A DNA stretch of 64,000 nt from Ladona fulva. Taxonomy: Eukaryota; Arthropoda; Insecta; Odonata; Libellulidae. Below the pieces are notes generated by a model. That model ran no database searches. It was not told where the DNA came from and worked only from the letters and a program-made list of their open reading frames with translations. The stretch lies in the NCBI GenBank assembly GCA_000376725.2, contig KZ308228.1:3211052-3275051 (forward strand), read 5' to 3'. A program made the translations under genes and the position numbers. Below are positions 23,425 through 36,130 of the stretch, in pieces (within the stretch, counting starts at the first letter, position 1; the number at the start of each line of letters is the position of its first letter).

Positions 23425-25164
23425 TTCCTTCAAGGCTCCAGCGATTTCATTTTTAATAACTTGATTTCAGTAGACCATCTCATTACTACTTTATCCTTGA
23501 AGCTGAAGGCATTAATCATATAAATTGCTACCTTAAGTTGTAAACACTCGGTTAGCATTTTACATATAAGACTATAAGTTGCTTGTCGTCTTTCGTGATT
23601 ACCTTTACCTAGTATGAAAGTTTCTATTTTATAGGTGAAGATTTATAGTCAGATATCAAATAAACTCATTTTAGCGTTATTTTAATCCAGGATCTGCTTT
23701 GAATCAATTAAAGGATTGTAATACATAAACAAACGAATTTTATCATAAAATAAGCAATGATATTCACGAAAATTCCTCCAGAAAATTGCATTTTACTGGA
23801 TTTTATCATTATTTGGAATAAAGTTTTGCGGATCAAAGCGAAATGTCACTCAAAGAAGTCGGCGAATATTCTGAAAGATTACGAGTACACACAGTTCATT
23901 TGCTTAACAAATACTCTGTAGCAAGTAACGTAGGAATGTCCTCCGGGGTAACAAAATTTTTCGCTAAGAATTTTATATTATACAAATTCAATGTCGATAT
24001 TGCCAAGGAACTGTAAATGAGCAATTTTTCTCGTTAAATAGGTAAGACTTTTTATTACATTTTAAGCGTTTCATGCATGAAAGAACAGTTGGTATTAAAA
24101 CAAAGGCCTTCTTGTTTTATTAGAGGTAATACTGCCTATGGAAGAATACTTAAATCTCTTCTTATAAATGTTTCCTCTCGCGCATACAAAAACAGACGGA
24201 CGAGATTTCGCGGCCGAGTAAACTCACAGAGCGGATAAAATCAAGTTGCAAAGCTACGAAGGCGAATTCCACCACCGTTCTCCTCAAATTTCCCGCTAAT
24301 GACTTTATTTTCGCAAATGCAGCGTTAAAATGTATGTTTTATTAATATTTTTTACCATATTGAAATGGAAAATTGATCTAAACCACTTTTATGGTACTAG
24401 TAGGTCATTTTAGTATAATAAAGTAGTCATTTTAGTATAATATGATGACGACAAATTAAGCGAAATATGATTCTTCTTAGCCTTCATTATTTTCCTCATC
24501 CATTGCTGGCTAGTACTCTACATACTTTTGTAAACTTTTTTTTCCTTCGATAAACTTTATATACTTTTGTATGTATACCTTCCAACTTTTATCTCAATGG
24601 GTTTTAACTTCAAATATGATACGTTAACTTCACCTTGAAAATTTATGAATGAATTATATAATACCGAAAACTCTAAGGGTAATAGCTGCCTAATGAAAAA
24701 GAGCTCACGAATCCTATACGAAAAATAGAATGTTTACAATAGTGATTCAAGTTCTCTGTTGAGAACCGTTATGGTTTCTCAAGTAAAACCAATATTTAAT
24801 TTCAGGCTTCATAACTAAATCATTTTGCGCGGAAGGCTATAAATTATAGATACAGCTGAATTCTTATTATGGAATTTTTTTCCTTTAAAATATTTCCCCG
24901 GTATGTTATTTTTAGAGGAATCAGAATATTACCTAATTACCATTTAGAAAATTTCTCATTTCGGTAACTCCAATCATGTTTCTAATATCGCAATGTACGC
25001 ATGCAAACAACAATATGAAAATAAATGTAGGCACAAAAAATGAATAGCTGTTACTGAAGTAAAATAATATTAATTTTTGCAAAGAATTAAAATAATAGTA
25101 ACAAATTCATAGAGGGGAAAGGGAAACAGGAGCATGATCCTAATTACAACTTTAAAATTATTGT
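23425..25164. other. AT-rich non-coding DNA, nothing recognised
   Basis: Only a small tandem duplication (TCATTTTAGTATAATA at about 24404 and 24427). Confidence 0.5.
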
Positions 25165-25287
25165 TACAGAGGAACACGCACAACTATTCCGTAACCAGAG
25201 AAATCCTAAACATTGGGACTTGAATCCGGAACTTTAGGGGTTGGAAAACTAGCACGCTACACTCTAACCACTCCGCCACCGCGGCCG
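25165..25287 (-). mobile_element. SINE B copy
   Basis: Minus strand: CGGTGGCGGAGTGGTTAGAG head, TAGTTTTCCAACCCCTAAAG, a degraded B box (TTCCGGATTCAAGTCCC) and the downstream linker with GGTTACGGAATAG. Matches the order in 60990-61195. Confidence 0.8.
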
Positions 25288-25383
25288 ATGATGAATACCA
25301 ATGGAAGAATGAAAATTGAATAGCTTCACTGCACATTCGAGTGCAAGAGTAGTATTAATTTTGTTAAAAGGGTTCGACAACGT

Positions 25384-25846
25384 GTTACGTTGCGTTGGTC
25401 AGGCCTCACCTGGAATATGCGTGTAGTAAATGGGACCCTGCAGAAAAATGTTGTATTCGGGAATTAGAAAAAGTACAGCGAAAGACGATACGTTTTGTAA
25501 AGAATTGTTACGACAAGTCAGTGAGTGTTACGCAAATGCTTCAGGATGCGGGATGGGAATCTTTGGAAGACAGAAGGCTTAAACAAAGGATAAATCTACT
25601 TAATAAATTTAGAGAAAGCACGTTCACAGATGATGTAGCTGACATAATGCGTCCCCCATGTTACATAGGCCGTTCTGATACTGCGAGAAAAATCCGAGAA
25701 ATAAGATGCTAGAACATGTCGTTTCAAAAATTCATTTTTTCCGCGAACGATACGCGAAAGCAGTCGATTAGCGAAGTAGAGTCATGGTGCTTGCACCCCC
25801 TGCCACACGCCGAAAGGCGACTTGCAGGGTACTTATGTAGATGTAG
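25384..25846 (+). mobile_element. 5'-truncated LINE (Jockey/CR1-type) RT C-terminus and 3' UTR
   Basis: The open frame (to 25712) begins within the conserved LVRPHLEYACSKWDP block, continues ELEKVQRKTIRFV, SVTQMLQDAGWESLEDRR and DIMRPPCY, and stops early after KIREIRC; the related copy at 5551 reads on beyond this point, so a nonsense change is likely. The 3' UTR has CCCCCTGCCACACGCCG and ends GGGTACTTATG plus GATGTA repeats. This is the C-terminal end of a non-LTR reverse transcriptase polyprotein; endonuclease and most of the polymerase are missing. Confidence 0.88.
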
Positions 25847-25849
25847 ACA

Positions 25850-25946
25850 ACTAAGATCATTTCGCACATGTGGACCCCCACCAGGAATCGAACCCAGTAT
25901 CGCTTCCATCAACGGCGAAGGCGCAGCTCACTTGGCTATCCGGTGT
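25850..25946 (-). mobile_element. SINE A copy, tail-to-tail with a LINE
   Basis: Minus strand: CACCGGATAGCCAAGTGAGC head, B-box region CTGGGTTCGATTCCTGG, linker TGCGAAATGATCTTAG. It starts three bases beyond the (GATGTA) tail of the LINE at 25384. Confidence 0.8.
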
Positions 25947-25987
25947 ATCTTGGCTATGGCTTAGCCCAAATTCGAGTGCAATTCTTA

Positions 25988-26257
25988 GAAATCCACATAA
26001 ATACCCAGCAAACCACCTTTCGGCGTGTAGCAGGGATGTAAACATCAAGCGTTCGAGTTACTTCTTTAGATTATTGCTGCCGCGTACCGCTCGCGGAAAG
26101 AATGAAATAATAAAACGACTTGTCCTCGCATCTATTTCTCTTATTTGCGCCCAATTTTTGGATCAGCTGAAGTAACAAGGGAGACGCATAATGCCGATTA
26201 CGTCTTCCGCAATTATACTTTCTCTGAATTTGTCAAGAAATCGTAACTTAGCTTCAT
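25988..26257 (-). mobile_element. LINE 3' end, minus-strand copy, decayed
   Basis: Minus strand follows the LINE end in order: AAATTCAGAGAAAGTATAAT, a decayed DIMRPPCY region, GAGAAATAGATGCGAGGACA, TCTTTCCGCGAGCGGTACGC, and CTACACGCCGAAAGGTGG, ending near TATTTATGTGGATTTC at the low-coordinate side. Several frameshifts. Confidence 0.75.
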
Positions 26258-28664
26258 ATCTTATTTCTTTCAGGTTATCTGATACATTTGGTAAATATAT
26301 TAATCATAATTAAGATTGAAATGAGAAACTATAAATTTCAACTTGATGATTGTCTTATTTATATCAATGGTTGCCGAAGTCAATATGAAGTCGATGGGAC
26401 AAAGATTTCAGTCCTCCTTCAGATTTAAAGTAAGTATTAGCTCAATACCTAAGTCATAATACTTGGTTAATGATAATTTTCATGAAAATGCAGTTCATCA
26501 TTCACTCCCATCATATTTATTACCTGATTTCATAATTAAAAATATATTTTATTTTATATAATAAATATATAAAAACATAGTCTCAGTGCTTAAATTGCAT
26601 CGTCAAATAAATGTTCAGAGAATAAGTTTTGCAACTACTGATTTAAATTACTCTTGGAATAATCCACAGAAAAAATACTTATTTCATTAGAGGAGGAGGA
26701 AAGGCCGGTGTATAGCAGACAATTCGCTGTACGACTAAAGCAATTTTATGACGAAACCTATTTATTATTTTATCTGCGATTGCATATCCTACCTAATTCA
26801 GAGCACGGAGATATTTTAGAATGATGGTTTATTTAGTTTGATGGAAGAACTGAAAAATATTTAAATTTTGGTGGAATTAACAGTCAGATTTCGTAAATAA
26901 CGTGTGATTTCGCTGTTTTTTCGAATGTTCATTTCTTAAGAATATTTAAATTTTGGTGGAATAACTTTCTAAAAAATTATTTAAGACAAACCATCATCTT
27001 CTACTTAATATTATGCGCCAAAATGTGGTTTTCTAGTATTCATATCACATACTCGGGGCTAATGAACGCAAGTTCTCAGGAATGAGTAATTTATTTGTAA
27101 TAAATGTATGGAATTGAAGAATTCAATAAAAATTATTCTTTTCCATTAATGAATATTGATAATTAATATCTAGATAGATATTTGTATTCCTTTACTTCAC
27201 TACGCCGATTAGTTCCATTTTTAAACTTATAAATAGTGATGAAATCATAAACAAAATTGGCTGAAATGAAAAAATTGCTATCATTGTTGCCTAAAATATC
27301 CGAACAGATTATAAGTAATGGGTATGTTATCGGCAAACAATAAGAATGGATATGGATTGCATTTTGAGCTATTTGTACTTAATTTTATCAAATAAGGAAT
27401 CGATGAATAAAATGCATGTTAACATACATTTCTAATCTAAATTCAAATTCATTAATAAAATGCAGAAAAGAAAGAAAATTTTATACAGTATTCCTTACAG
27501 TAGGAAATACTTTAAGATTATTTTATTTAGTAGTACGTGTAATAAATACGGATTTTCCTCAATTTTCAATTTTTAATTCGAAAAAAACTAAATTTCAGGG
27601 GCGAATGAAATCTGATAAGTATTAAATCTAACACACTATTGGTGATTTACCTCCAAGATCTACATCTAACCATACATCGCTACGTCCTCTTTTTCGATAT
27701 TTTTATTAAAAATGATTGTATAGCATGATTTATCGGATATCCACGGTTTTAAGTTTCAGAATATCGTCATGCACCTCTTCCCTTATAAATATCGTGGTTT
27801 ACAAAACTTATTTTTGATTTATATGGAAAAGAAATTTGCTTGCCAACCAGAAAATGAAAAGTATTCTAAGCAAAATGGCTTTTTCGTAGTAATATTGATT
27901 ACTTTCAAGGCCTCGTTGAGTAGAATTTATAAAGCAATTTAAAACATCGTTAGATTAAATGCTACTAAGGAATCAAACATTAGGTAAAGCGCTTGATATT
28001 TTTACAGGCATAAGGTTTTCTTTTTGCATGAAATTGATCCACAACACTTATTTCTAGGTAATTTCATCCCAGATACAACACATTAAACTTTAACTCATAC
28101 TCGTATACTCTATACTTTTAGCAATTATCGCTATTGTATAAAAACAACGCGTACAGAATGTAATTAATATAAATAGCGTAGTTAATATGAACAGAGGGTC
28201 TGAATCTCAGGCTCTTCAAGAAGTGATAATGTTATCCAAATTTTCCGATTTTCCGTGTTTGCAAAACTTTTAAATACATATAAATAGATTAGCAAACATT
28301 CTGCCACGGGTAGTAGCTAAAAAAAACGGATATGTGAGGGAGTCTTTTCCAGTGTCTTGAAAGGAAGACATTTATTAATCAATCCAGCCAGCTTTCTGAA
28401 TTGTAATAATTCTCAAATAATTAAAGTCATATGCGCTAATATCTCCGACCTGAAATTTGGCCTTAAATCATTACTAGTTAGGGGTTTGATCTGGAAAACC
28501 TCAGCCACCTTTGAAAAATAAATGGCCCTATATTTTTTGCTGATAAGAAAAACAGCATTGAGTTCATCCTTGACTCGCCAAATTTCAATTTTTTTACAAT
28601 CCCCTTGAAGATTACTTAGAACTGTGAAATCTTCGACAATTATATTAAGAAATTAAAAATGGAA
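26258..28664. other. AT-rich non-coding DNA with a small repeat pair
   Basis: No coding signal. A 22-bp direct repeat (AATATTTAAATTTTGGTGG + AAT) occurs at 26856-26877 and 26941-26962, inside weak outer inverted sequences (GATGATGGTTTA type at 26822 and 26988). Possibly a small decayed transposon. Confidence 0.45.
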
Positions 28665-28840
28665 TAACAGGTGTGAAAAATAACGATATTACTGGGACTC
28701 GAACCCAGGTCTCCCACTTTCCGGGCAGGTATTCCTACCACGGTAGTTTAGTGATTAGAATATCTGCCCGGGAAGTGGGAGACCTCGGTTCGAGTCCCAG
28801 TTAGGTCATTATTTTTCACACTTGTTACTCCTTGGGATTC
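28665..28840. mobile_element. Family C inverted tRNA-derived palindrome
   Basis: Two inverted tRNA-like halves face each other. Left arm: CTGGGACTCGAACCCAGG, TCTCCCACTTTCCGGGCAG; right arm: CTGCCCGGGAAGTGGGAGAC, GGTTCGAGTCCCAG, then TTATTTTTCACACTTGTTA. The right arm extends into the family C end CTCCTTGGGA. The right half also reads like a tRNA (GGTAGTTTAGTGATTAGAAT), closest by eye to a glycine tRNA. A transcript through it would form a hairpin of roughly 65 bp with about a 30-base loop. Confidence 0.75.
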
Positions 28841-30656
28841 AGCTGCACGTCACTTCACGGCTAATATTCAAACTGTCATTAAACTGCATAACATAAAAAT
28901 GTTTAAAATGTGAATCTCACAAGCCTAATAGTGTGAAAGATAGTAGTATTTTTTACAGAGAATCCTGATATAGTTATTAAAGGTACTTCTGAATAAAGGG
29001 TTACTAATCATATCTCTCGAAAAGATTGGAGATGATTTTTCCGCGAACTGATATGGTCATTTCCATTGGTAAAAATACGATTAAGTTATTGGTATTCTTC
29101 AGCTAAAGCAAAAATGTAAGTGTTACGTATGACATACAAAAACTTTAATTAAAATTTCTATGATGGATTACAACTATTAAGTATGATTTAATAGTACTCT
29201 TACGTCGGACTTTTAGTGAAATCTTTTACTTCATCGATTAATCTCTTTCGATATGTTTGAGTTTTATTGAATGCTACTCCAGCAAAATTTCGTTAGGAAA
29301 TTATAATTTACACACATACATAAAAATTGGAAATTTAAGTCGAAGGAAAGCATATACATATCAGTAAGATTCGCTTTTAGCGGAAAATAAAGTATTGTTA
29401 TTATTTCCAAATAATTTTGAATTTTAAAGAAATTTTTATTTATAGAAGAATTTGGAAATAATAATATGGGATTTAACGATTACATTTATAAAATAAATAA
29501 GTGGGATGGCCTTTTGAAAATTGTCACTCAGTAGATATCGTTGAGAATCCGTAGACATTTATTTTTGATTTTACATGAAAAGTATTTTAGTACGAGAACT
29601 TTGTTATTTTGAAAGTAAGATTCGACGAGCTACTTCCGTATATAAACAAAGGCAACCGACCGCGTAAAAGTCTCCAGCTTCGGCAAAAAGGTAAAATTCG
29701 AAGCAATTTAAAATCAATTATAATCAATTTTTATTCTCGGATCTCCCCAAAAGATTTAAATACGATACTACGCCACGATGACACGAAACACTTTAGAGAA
29801 GAGAGAAAACGACCCATTAAGATGGCTGATACCGATGAAAGATGGCCAGAGGAAGATAATGAAAGCAAGGAAGAGTAATTCTCTCTCCCCTTCCGCCAAG
29901 TATTCGAATCTGACGCAACCGTGACATTTCTTTGCGCAATGCGTACAATCAAGTTCAACGACCCTCAGATCCCTCTAACGTGCTTTTCCCGAGATTTATG
30001 GAAATGGAAATTTTCGTTTCAAGAAAGTCACGAATACCTATGCTTCTGGAACTTGAATCGATTCCAGGACGAAAAATCTGCTAATTACCATGCAGAAGAT
30101 CGAATGCCTTCAGCGTCAAAAAGGTCCCCTCAGCGCAACCTCTATCATCGATATAGAAATCGCAATAAAGACGAGAAATTTGAACCCCTCAATTCACTTT
30201 AGGGAAGAGATACTGTTTCCACTGTCAATAAACGTTTACCATATATTTCTTGAACTAACGATGATGATTAATGAGAGAATGTTTACCTTCCTCGATGCAT
30301 TTGAACTGAAATAGGTCTTGAATTTTTACGAAAACTCGAGCAAATTAATCGCATTCTCTTCTACACTTGAAAATGACTTTTAATGACATTGGTATAAATG
30401 CAACCAAACGATGTTCTAATTTTAACCTCTCTAGTTTAATTAATAATTTGATCTCGGTTGCAAAATATATAAATGTATATTTTATTATGCATATGAGAGT
30501 AAACTGGTCTATAATTTAGATAAGAACATCGTTATTTACTCCTTAATTTATCTGAATATTTTGAGCAAATTCCCAGGTAGGGATTCTTAGGAATCATTCT
30601 GTTGTAATGGATAGGGATCCTGATATAAACTCCCACAATAGGATAGGACTATTAAA
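28841..30656. other. Non-coding DNA, open frames at 29609-30314 not recognised
   Basis: Plus frames of 89 (29609-29878), 93 (29921-30202) and 74 codons (30090-30314) lie in a slightly GC-richer patch. The first is lysine/glutamate-rich at its end (MADTDERWPEEDNESKEE). None has a recognisable domain or clear splice signals, and a minus frame overlaps the first. Confidence 0.45.
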
Positions 30657-30753
30657 TGTGTTTCGACACATGCACGTATGCTCCCACAAGGAATCGAACC
30701 CGGGACCGCTTTTATAGAAGGCGAACGCGTTGCCCACTTGGCTGTCCGGGACT
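30657..30753 (-). mobile_element. SINE A copy
   Basis: Minus strand: GTCCCGGACAGCCAAGTGGG head, AACGCGTTCGCCTTCTATAA, CCCGGGTTCGATTCCTTGTG B-box region. Tail degraded at the low-coordinate side. Confidence 0.8.
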
Positions 30754-32513
30754 CCCACCAAAGTTGAGGAGAATAAATTCAAAAAACTTCAACCCAAGAC
30801 TGCACCACAAGAGCCTAGTATTCATCCACTCTTGAAATGAATATCGAATATTCTCATTTATATTTTTCATAGTTCATAAATGAATTTCACAAAAATGCTT
30901 AAATCTTCCATATAATTCACAATATTCAACCATTATTCTGTTACAATTTCACAATTTCTCTAATAAATTATGTCAAAGTATGCACATAAAAATTTCTTTT
31001 GATTTAAGCTGTCCGTCAAAGACAATAATAAATATTCCTCTAATTGCATACACAAATTAACGTAATAATGGAAATTTAAAATAAACTGATACAGTATTTC
31101 TCCGACCTATACATTTGCACACATTTCACAATCATTTTCAGGGGAATAAAAATTATACCATAAGATTAAAGACGTTAGGAAGAAAAATTATCACACCGAG
31201 ATATTATGTTCTGCGATTGCAATTAAACTTACTGATCCAATTCTTCTGCTAATACTTCTACTTTTAACTTTTGTATGCATATTGAACAAATAGAAAATCA
31301 TTATATTGTAACCGCATACAGTAATCCACGATAAAATTAACTAAAGCTTAGCTACGATTATCTTGTAGTATCTTAAGAATTAGCTGGCATTTTGAATGTG
31401 CTAAGTGCATCGTATGCACTTCCCAGTGATGGGAGGCGAGCAACTGAATTCAGGTTGTCTCTGATCAGTAAATCCCAGCTTCTAAAAAATTACATTAGTG
31501 AATTTGGGAAACAAAGTAATCTTCATAAATGGTCCGCACCCGAATAAAATGTGTCGAACTGACTTGTAATGGTATTTGAGCTGTTAGCAGGAAATGCAGT
31601 GCGTGGCGCAGGTATGTTTAGATCTAATTTTATTTTTTACAAACCTCAGTCAAATCTCAATATTAAAACTCCATCATCCAACTAAGTTAGATTTGAGAAA
31701 AATAGAGCTTATACACCGCTAAGTCGGAGTACTTTAATGCCGTTGGATTGGTAAAATACTTTCCACGAATATAATAGACCTTCTAAAGTAAAAGCAAATA
31801 AAGATGGAAGGAAACGAAATATATGTGTTAATGAGAATAGAGGTGTAATTAAGCGAATGTTTAGTTTTCCCAGAGCGATGAGAATGAACAGAATTGCATT
31901 AGTTTGGCTCCATTTTCAGTTAACAGAAGCTATATTTTTATGAAAATTAGTATTCCTCATCAAGATGCTTCTCAATATGCCTACTTTTCGACCCTGCGAC
32001 GTTATCCGGTTAGATACCGGGAGAGAAAAACACGAAAGGGATACGACTAGTCGATTAGAAAATTAATTTCTTCCGTGAACTAGGCGCGACTGTAACAGAC
32101 TTGGAAAAATGGTTGAGTGCCCTTCCAAATTTCCAAAGGCATCTAAAAATGTAGATAAATATTTCAGCAACTACTGATACTGAATAAGAAAATTATCAAA
32201 GCCCGAGGATTGAAGAAGGCTGGAAATGTTAAAAACGCAATAGGATATTTCAAAACAATGCCACAATAAAAGAATAGCCACCAAGAAATCCTACCTCAGT
32301 ATTTCAAAGAATTCATCGTAAACGTCTAGAAAGAATTATTCTACTGGTTTGATGAAAACTACTTAGTAAGAGAAAGTAATGGATAGTAAGATAATAATAA
32401 GATAAACGATCATGTTCTTCAAATTTTAATTTAATTACCTTAACTATCTCTTCGTAGAATGGAAAAAGTAAGGTTTAAGGAAAGGTACATAACTAAGTAT
32501 GGAAGAGCCGTAC
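30754..32513. other. AT-rich non-coding DNA, nothing certain
   Basis: A weak resemblance to the LINE 3' region near 32010-32110 (CTTCCGTGAACTAGGCGCGA) is too degraded to call. Confidence 0.45.
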
Positions 32514-32598
32514 GGCTGAATCCCAAGGAATAACACGTGTGAAAACTAGTGACGTAACTAGGACTCGAACCCAGGACTCACACTTTCCGGGCAGGTCT
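32514..32598 (-). mobile_element. Family C tRNA-derived fragment, single orientation
   Basis: Minus strand: CCCGGAAAGTGTGAGTCC, TGGGTTCGAGTCCTAG B box, then a tail through TTTTCACACGTGTTATTCC to CTTGGGATTCAGC. It equals one half of the palindrome at 28665-28840. Confidence 0.7.
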
Positions 32599-32744
32599 TT
32601 GTTCCGAAAAAGGAAGGAAAACTAAATTCTCTTCAAGGAAAAGAGAGAAATTTAACTTAGCACATTAACGTGCCCGCCGAGGAATAAACGGCATAAGAGT
32701 AAATGGCATCGCCTAGGAATAAACAGAACGGCATATCTAATTTT

Positions 32745-32850
32745 TCTAGCACAATAGTTCAATTGGATAGAGTAGTCACACGGAAAGTGAAAGATCTGGA
32801 TTCGAGTCCCGGTCCAGATAGACTTTTATCATATCCGCTTCTCTCTCACT
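32745..32850 (+). mobile_element. Family C tRNA-derived fragment, plus orientation
   Basis: TAGTTCAATTGGATAGAGTA (A-box side), CGGAAAGTGAAAGATC, TGGATTCGAGTCCCGGTCCA (B box), followed by AGACTTTTATCATATCCGCT, the family C tail in degraded form. Confidence 0.65.
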
Positions 32851-33923
32851 CAATTACTGCTCAATATACTGCTCCGTTGAGGTGTCAGTGTTTTTATTTG
32901 AACTGATGTTAGATACTTTTAAGGATCACCGGTCTACTTCGACATACTCCAAATAACGAGTTAACATGAAATTAACCGATATAAATAGATCTTGCTATGA
33001 ACTCCAGTTCACCGTTATTCCCAACGCTAAAATTTTTCACTGTGTACACCAGCGACATCACTTTTTGGTGTTTATTAGCACCATCTTTAGAGGTTCTGAA
33101 AAATGTACATTAAATGATTTTAATTCTGTCTCCCTTCTTGTTTCTATAAAAAAGTATCACTAAGATAAATTTTCATAAGTCAACAGACACCATATTAGAG
33201 ACTTTTCTAGTAGTTAAAAATATCATATATAAATATACTCTCAGTTAAAAGAAACAATCTACGCTTCAGGTCGAAATTTCATTAATGTTAACCAATATTA
33301 TTTGGATGGTCTTATCTGGTTTGGATGGATTCAGGGTGGAATGCACCGATTGAATATCAATATAATTTAACGTTCCGAGCTGTTCCGTAATGAAAATACC
33401 ATCTTATCTGCATATTTTCAAGTAAACCACAATAGATCCCTGAACTCAATTCCATTATTTCCTAACGCTGATAAACTATTTCTCTATAAAAAAGATCCGA
33501 CAAGTCCACTGTTAATTTATCAGTATTTATTTATTCTTTCGAAAATTCCTTCCATTTATTACTTCGGAAATCCACCTTAACGTCAAAATATGAAAAATTG
33601 TATTGAAATAAAGAATATTTTTAACTTATTAAATTTTTTCTAGTATTAAGATACATTAAACTTAAAATAAACAAAATACTTAAAACAAATCATATTTCAT
33701 ATTTTCCGCAAATATTTTTGGAAAATTCGAAGTAGGTCTTTGTTTTGTTTTAGATTGCTTTCCATAATGTTAGGCCAGAGTTTTCTATAAATTACTTAGT
33801 AATTATATAGTACAAAATTGAAGCTAATTCTATAATATATTTGCTGACAAAAATCGAGGACGGATTGTTTCAGAACCCATTTATCAAACAAAAGCATCCT
33901 TTAACAGCAGAAGAACTGTGATG
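32851..33923. other. AT-rich non-coding DNA, nothing recognised
   Basis: No supported feature. Confidence 0.5.
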
Positions 33924-34034
33924 AGTGCTTCAATAGCTGGGGTCATTTCGCAATTATGGACACCTACTGGGAATCGAACCGGGAACCGCTTTCACCAAAA
34001 GCGAACACGTTACCTGCTTGGCTATCCGGGAGCC
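33924..34034 (-). mobile_element. SINE A copy
   Basis: Minus strand: GGCTCCCGGATAGCCAAGCA head, GTTCGCTTTTGGTGAAAGCG, a B box GGTTCGATTCCCAG and the linker GCGAAATGACCCCAGC. One of the better-preserved heads. Confidence 0.85.
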
Positions 34035-36130
34035 ACTTTAACATCTCCAGTCACGGATTCCTCTCCAAGTACCACAAGGAATTTGTATAAAAGCTATTAG
34101 GGAGAAATGCATAAGAGGTCTAATAAAGAGATGGCTAGAGATCCAGATTTATTAAAGATTCGGGTAAAAGAAGATGCAGACATTAAACAAGATTCATTAA
34201 ATGTATTAAGTTAATCACAAAAGAACTTTGAGGATGAGATGAGGTACTCGTCATAATATTTTCTTATTACTGCAAAAGAGAGGAACAAAAATTCTTTATT
34301 TTTAATCCATCGATATTTCTTTAATCGAAAATACATTCTACAAACATTGAAAGATCTTTCCTAGTGAGAATCTAACAAAACTTTTTTCTTTTACTCAAAA
34401 CTGAACTCTGTTAGGTTCAACCATTGTAAGATGAACTGCTGGCGATACGAATAGGCCAGGTGACCACCCATGGGAGTGGAGCGTTTCATGACCCAGAACA
34501 ACAAAAGATATATTACGATCAGCAAAATCTCTTTCTAAAAGACTTGGACGAAGAAGTCTGCAGAAACCCTCGAAAAGGGCACTTAAGAGCAAATAAAGGA
34601 TTCAAAAGAAGACGGTGCTGCAGAATTTCTGTAAGACTTAAGGAGGAGAAGATAGCTTTGCATGTCATTGAAGTCTCAGATAGCCTCTATAGGCTCTTAT
34701 ACCCGAAAAATGATGATGAGTTAAAATAATTTAAACATCCAAAATACATCAGTTCTCCTCATTTCAAGAATCCAGCAATGAATATCAATGCTCCATATGT
34801 AGTCGCAAGGAACTTTCAGCAACTTTCTGAAATATCTCTTCTGTTCAAAATAAATTATACTCAATGTTAAATAGTCAAATTCTCAATTTACATATATATG
34901 ATGCTATAATTAACAATCTTTAAGTGTCATTTCCCAAATATTTATATTCCTTGGTTTGCGGGGTATGATTTTTACCGTAAAATAATAAAAAATGTGAAAT
35001 ATTTCATGACGTACCATTTCTAGGAATATATATATATATTTCTCTAGAATAATATTATAAAATCAAAGTTTTTCTGTCAAAATTTCCAATTTGACTAGAA
35101 TAAACAGTATATTTCGCAGTTGATGGGAAGAGAAATTGCGGGAATCCGTCCGCTAAGTTATCTCCTTCATAAAGACGAGCATAATGGCATATCTAGGAAA
35201 GATAAGCCATTATGTACGACCAAGTTTGATTCAGTTAAACTTGTATAATATAAGAACATTAGATCATTTTTGCCCATTCGCCCAATCTTAAACCAAACCC
35301 ATTCATCAATTCTGCAGATATTTTCAAAATGGCACGTAAAACAAAGTAAAATATCTATCACCGGAGGAATTACCCGACACTATAACCTTTGGCTTATAGA
35401 ATACCTAAATTAGGAATAATAATACTGTAATGCTTTATATTCAAATAAAATTTTGAAATAAAATTTTACTATGTCAACGATAACAAAATCTTTTGGAAAA
35501 TTGTTCCCCTGTAATTTAATTAAACTTTGTTCAAGATTGGAACTAACTAATAACCAAAGCGATTTGAATTATCACAAAAAGATGGATGATATTTCGGTGA
35601 ATATAATTAAAAGTAATATATAATTATTCACCCTCTAAATCTAGAAATAAAATTCCCCGCAAAAATTACTTTCCTCGTGGAGATTGAAAGTTGAGATGAC
35701 GTTTACTTTCCAGTAATACAATACAACTTCAGTACCAGAAACTTCTGAATTTATATTTGGAGAGACTCCTATAAAAAGTTTGGAAACCTGTTGGTCATAT
35801 TTAAATTGCCGTAGTTTGATAGCGATCCTCACAATTAGATTCTATTTGAGTACGCTTTGTTCGATTAAAGCGAATCAATTCTTTCGAACGAGTTTCTTAA
35901 TTTGCATGTCAATCATTTGCTCTAATAATCAAAACTCATGTATAGGGGCACAAAGTGAAAAACTCCTTCAGTCAGTAAACTTATGCTAAGCGTTGACTGT
36001 GTATGACAATAATTAAAATCAATATTAATTATCGTATCTTTGAATCGAACTCGAGAGCATTATAGAGAAAAAGATATTAACATACCCATAATGAGTGCGG
36101 AAGTACCAACGGGCTTCTGCTAAAATATTT
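34035..36130. other. Mostly AT-rich; opposing open frames at 34395-34729 unrecognised
   Basis: A plus frame of 89 codons (34460-34729, rich in K/R/E) and an overlapping minus frame of 65 codons (34395-34592, containing LGHETLHSHGW and HLTMVEPNRVQF) share a stretch more codon-like than its surroundings. I recognise neither. It could be part of a decayed transposon or an exon. The rest is empty. Confidence 0.4.

Noticed and set aside
28741..28805. Glycine-like tRNA gene
   Set aside because: It is one half of an inverted repeat with the family C tail, and the acceptor stem does not pair well.
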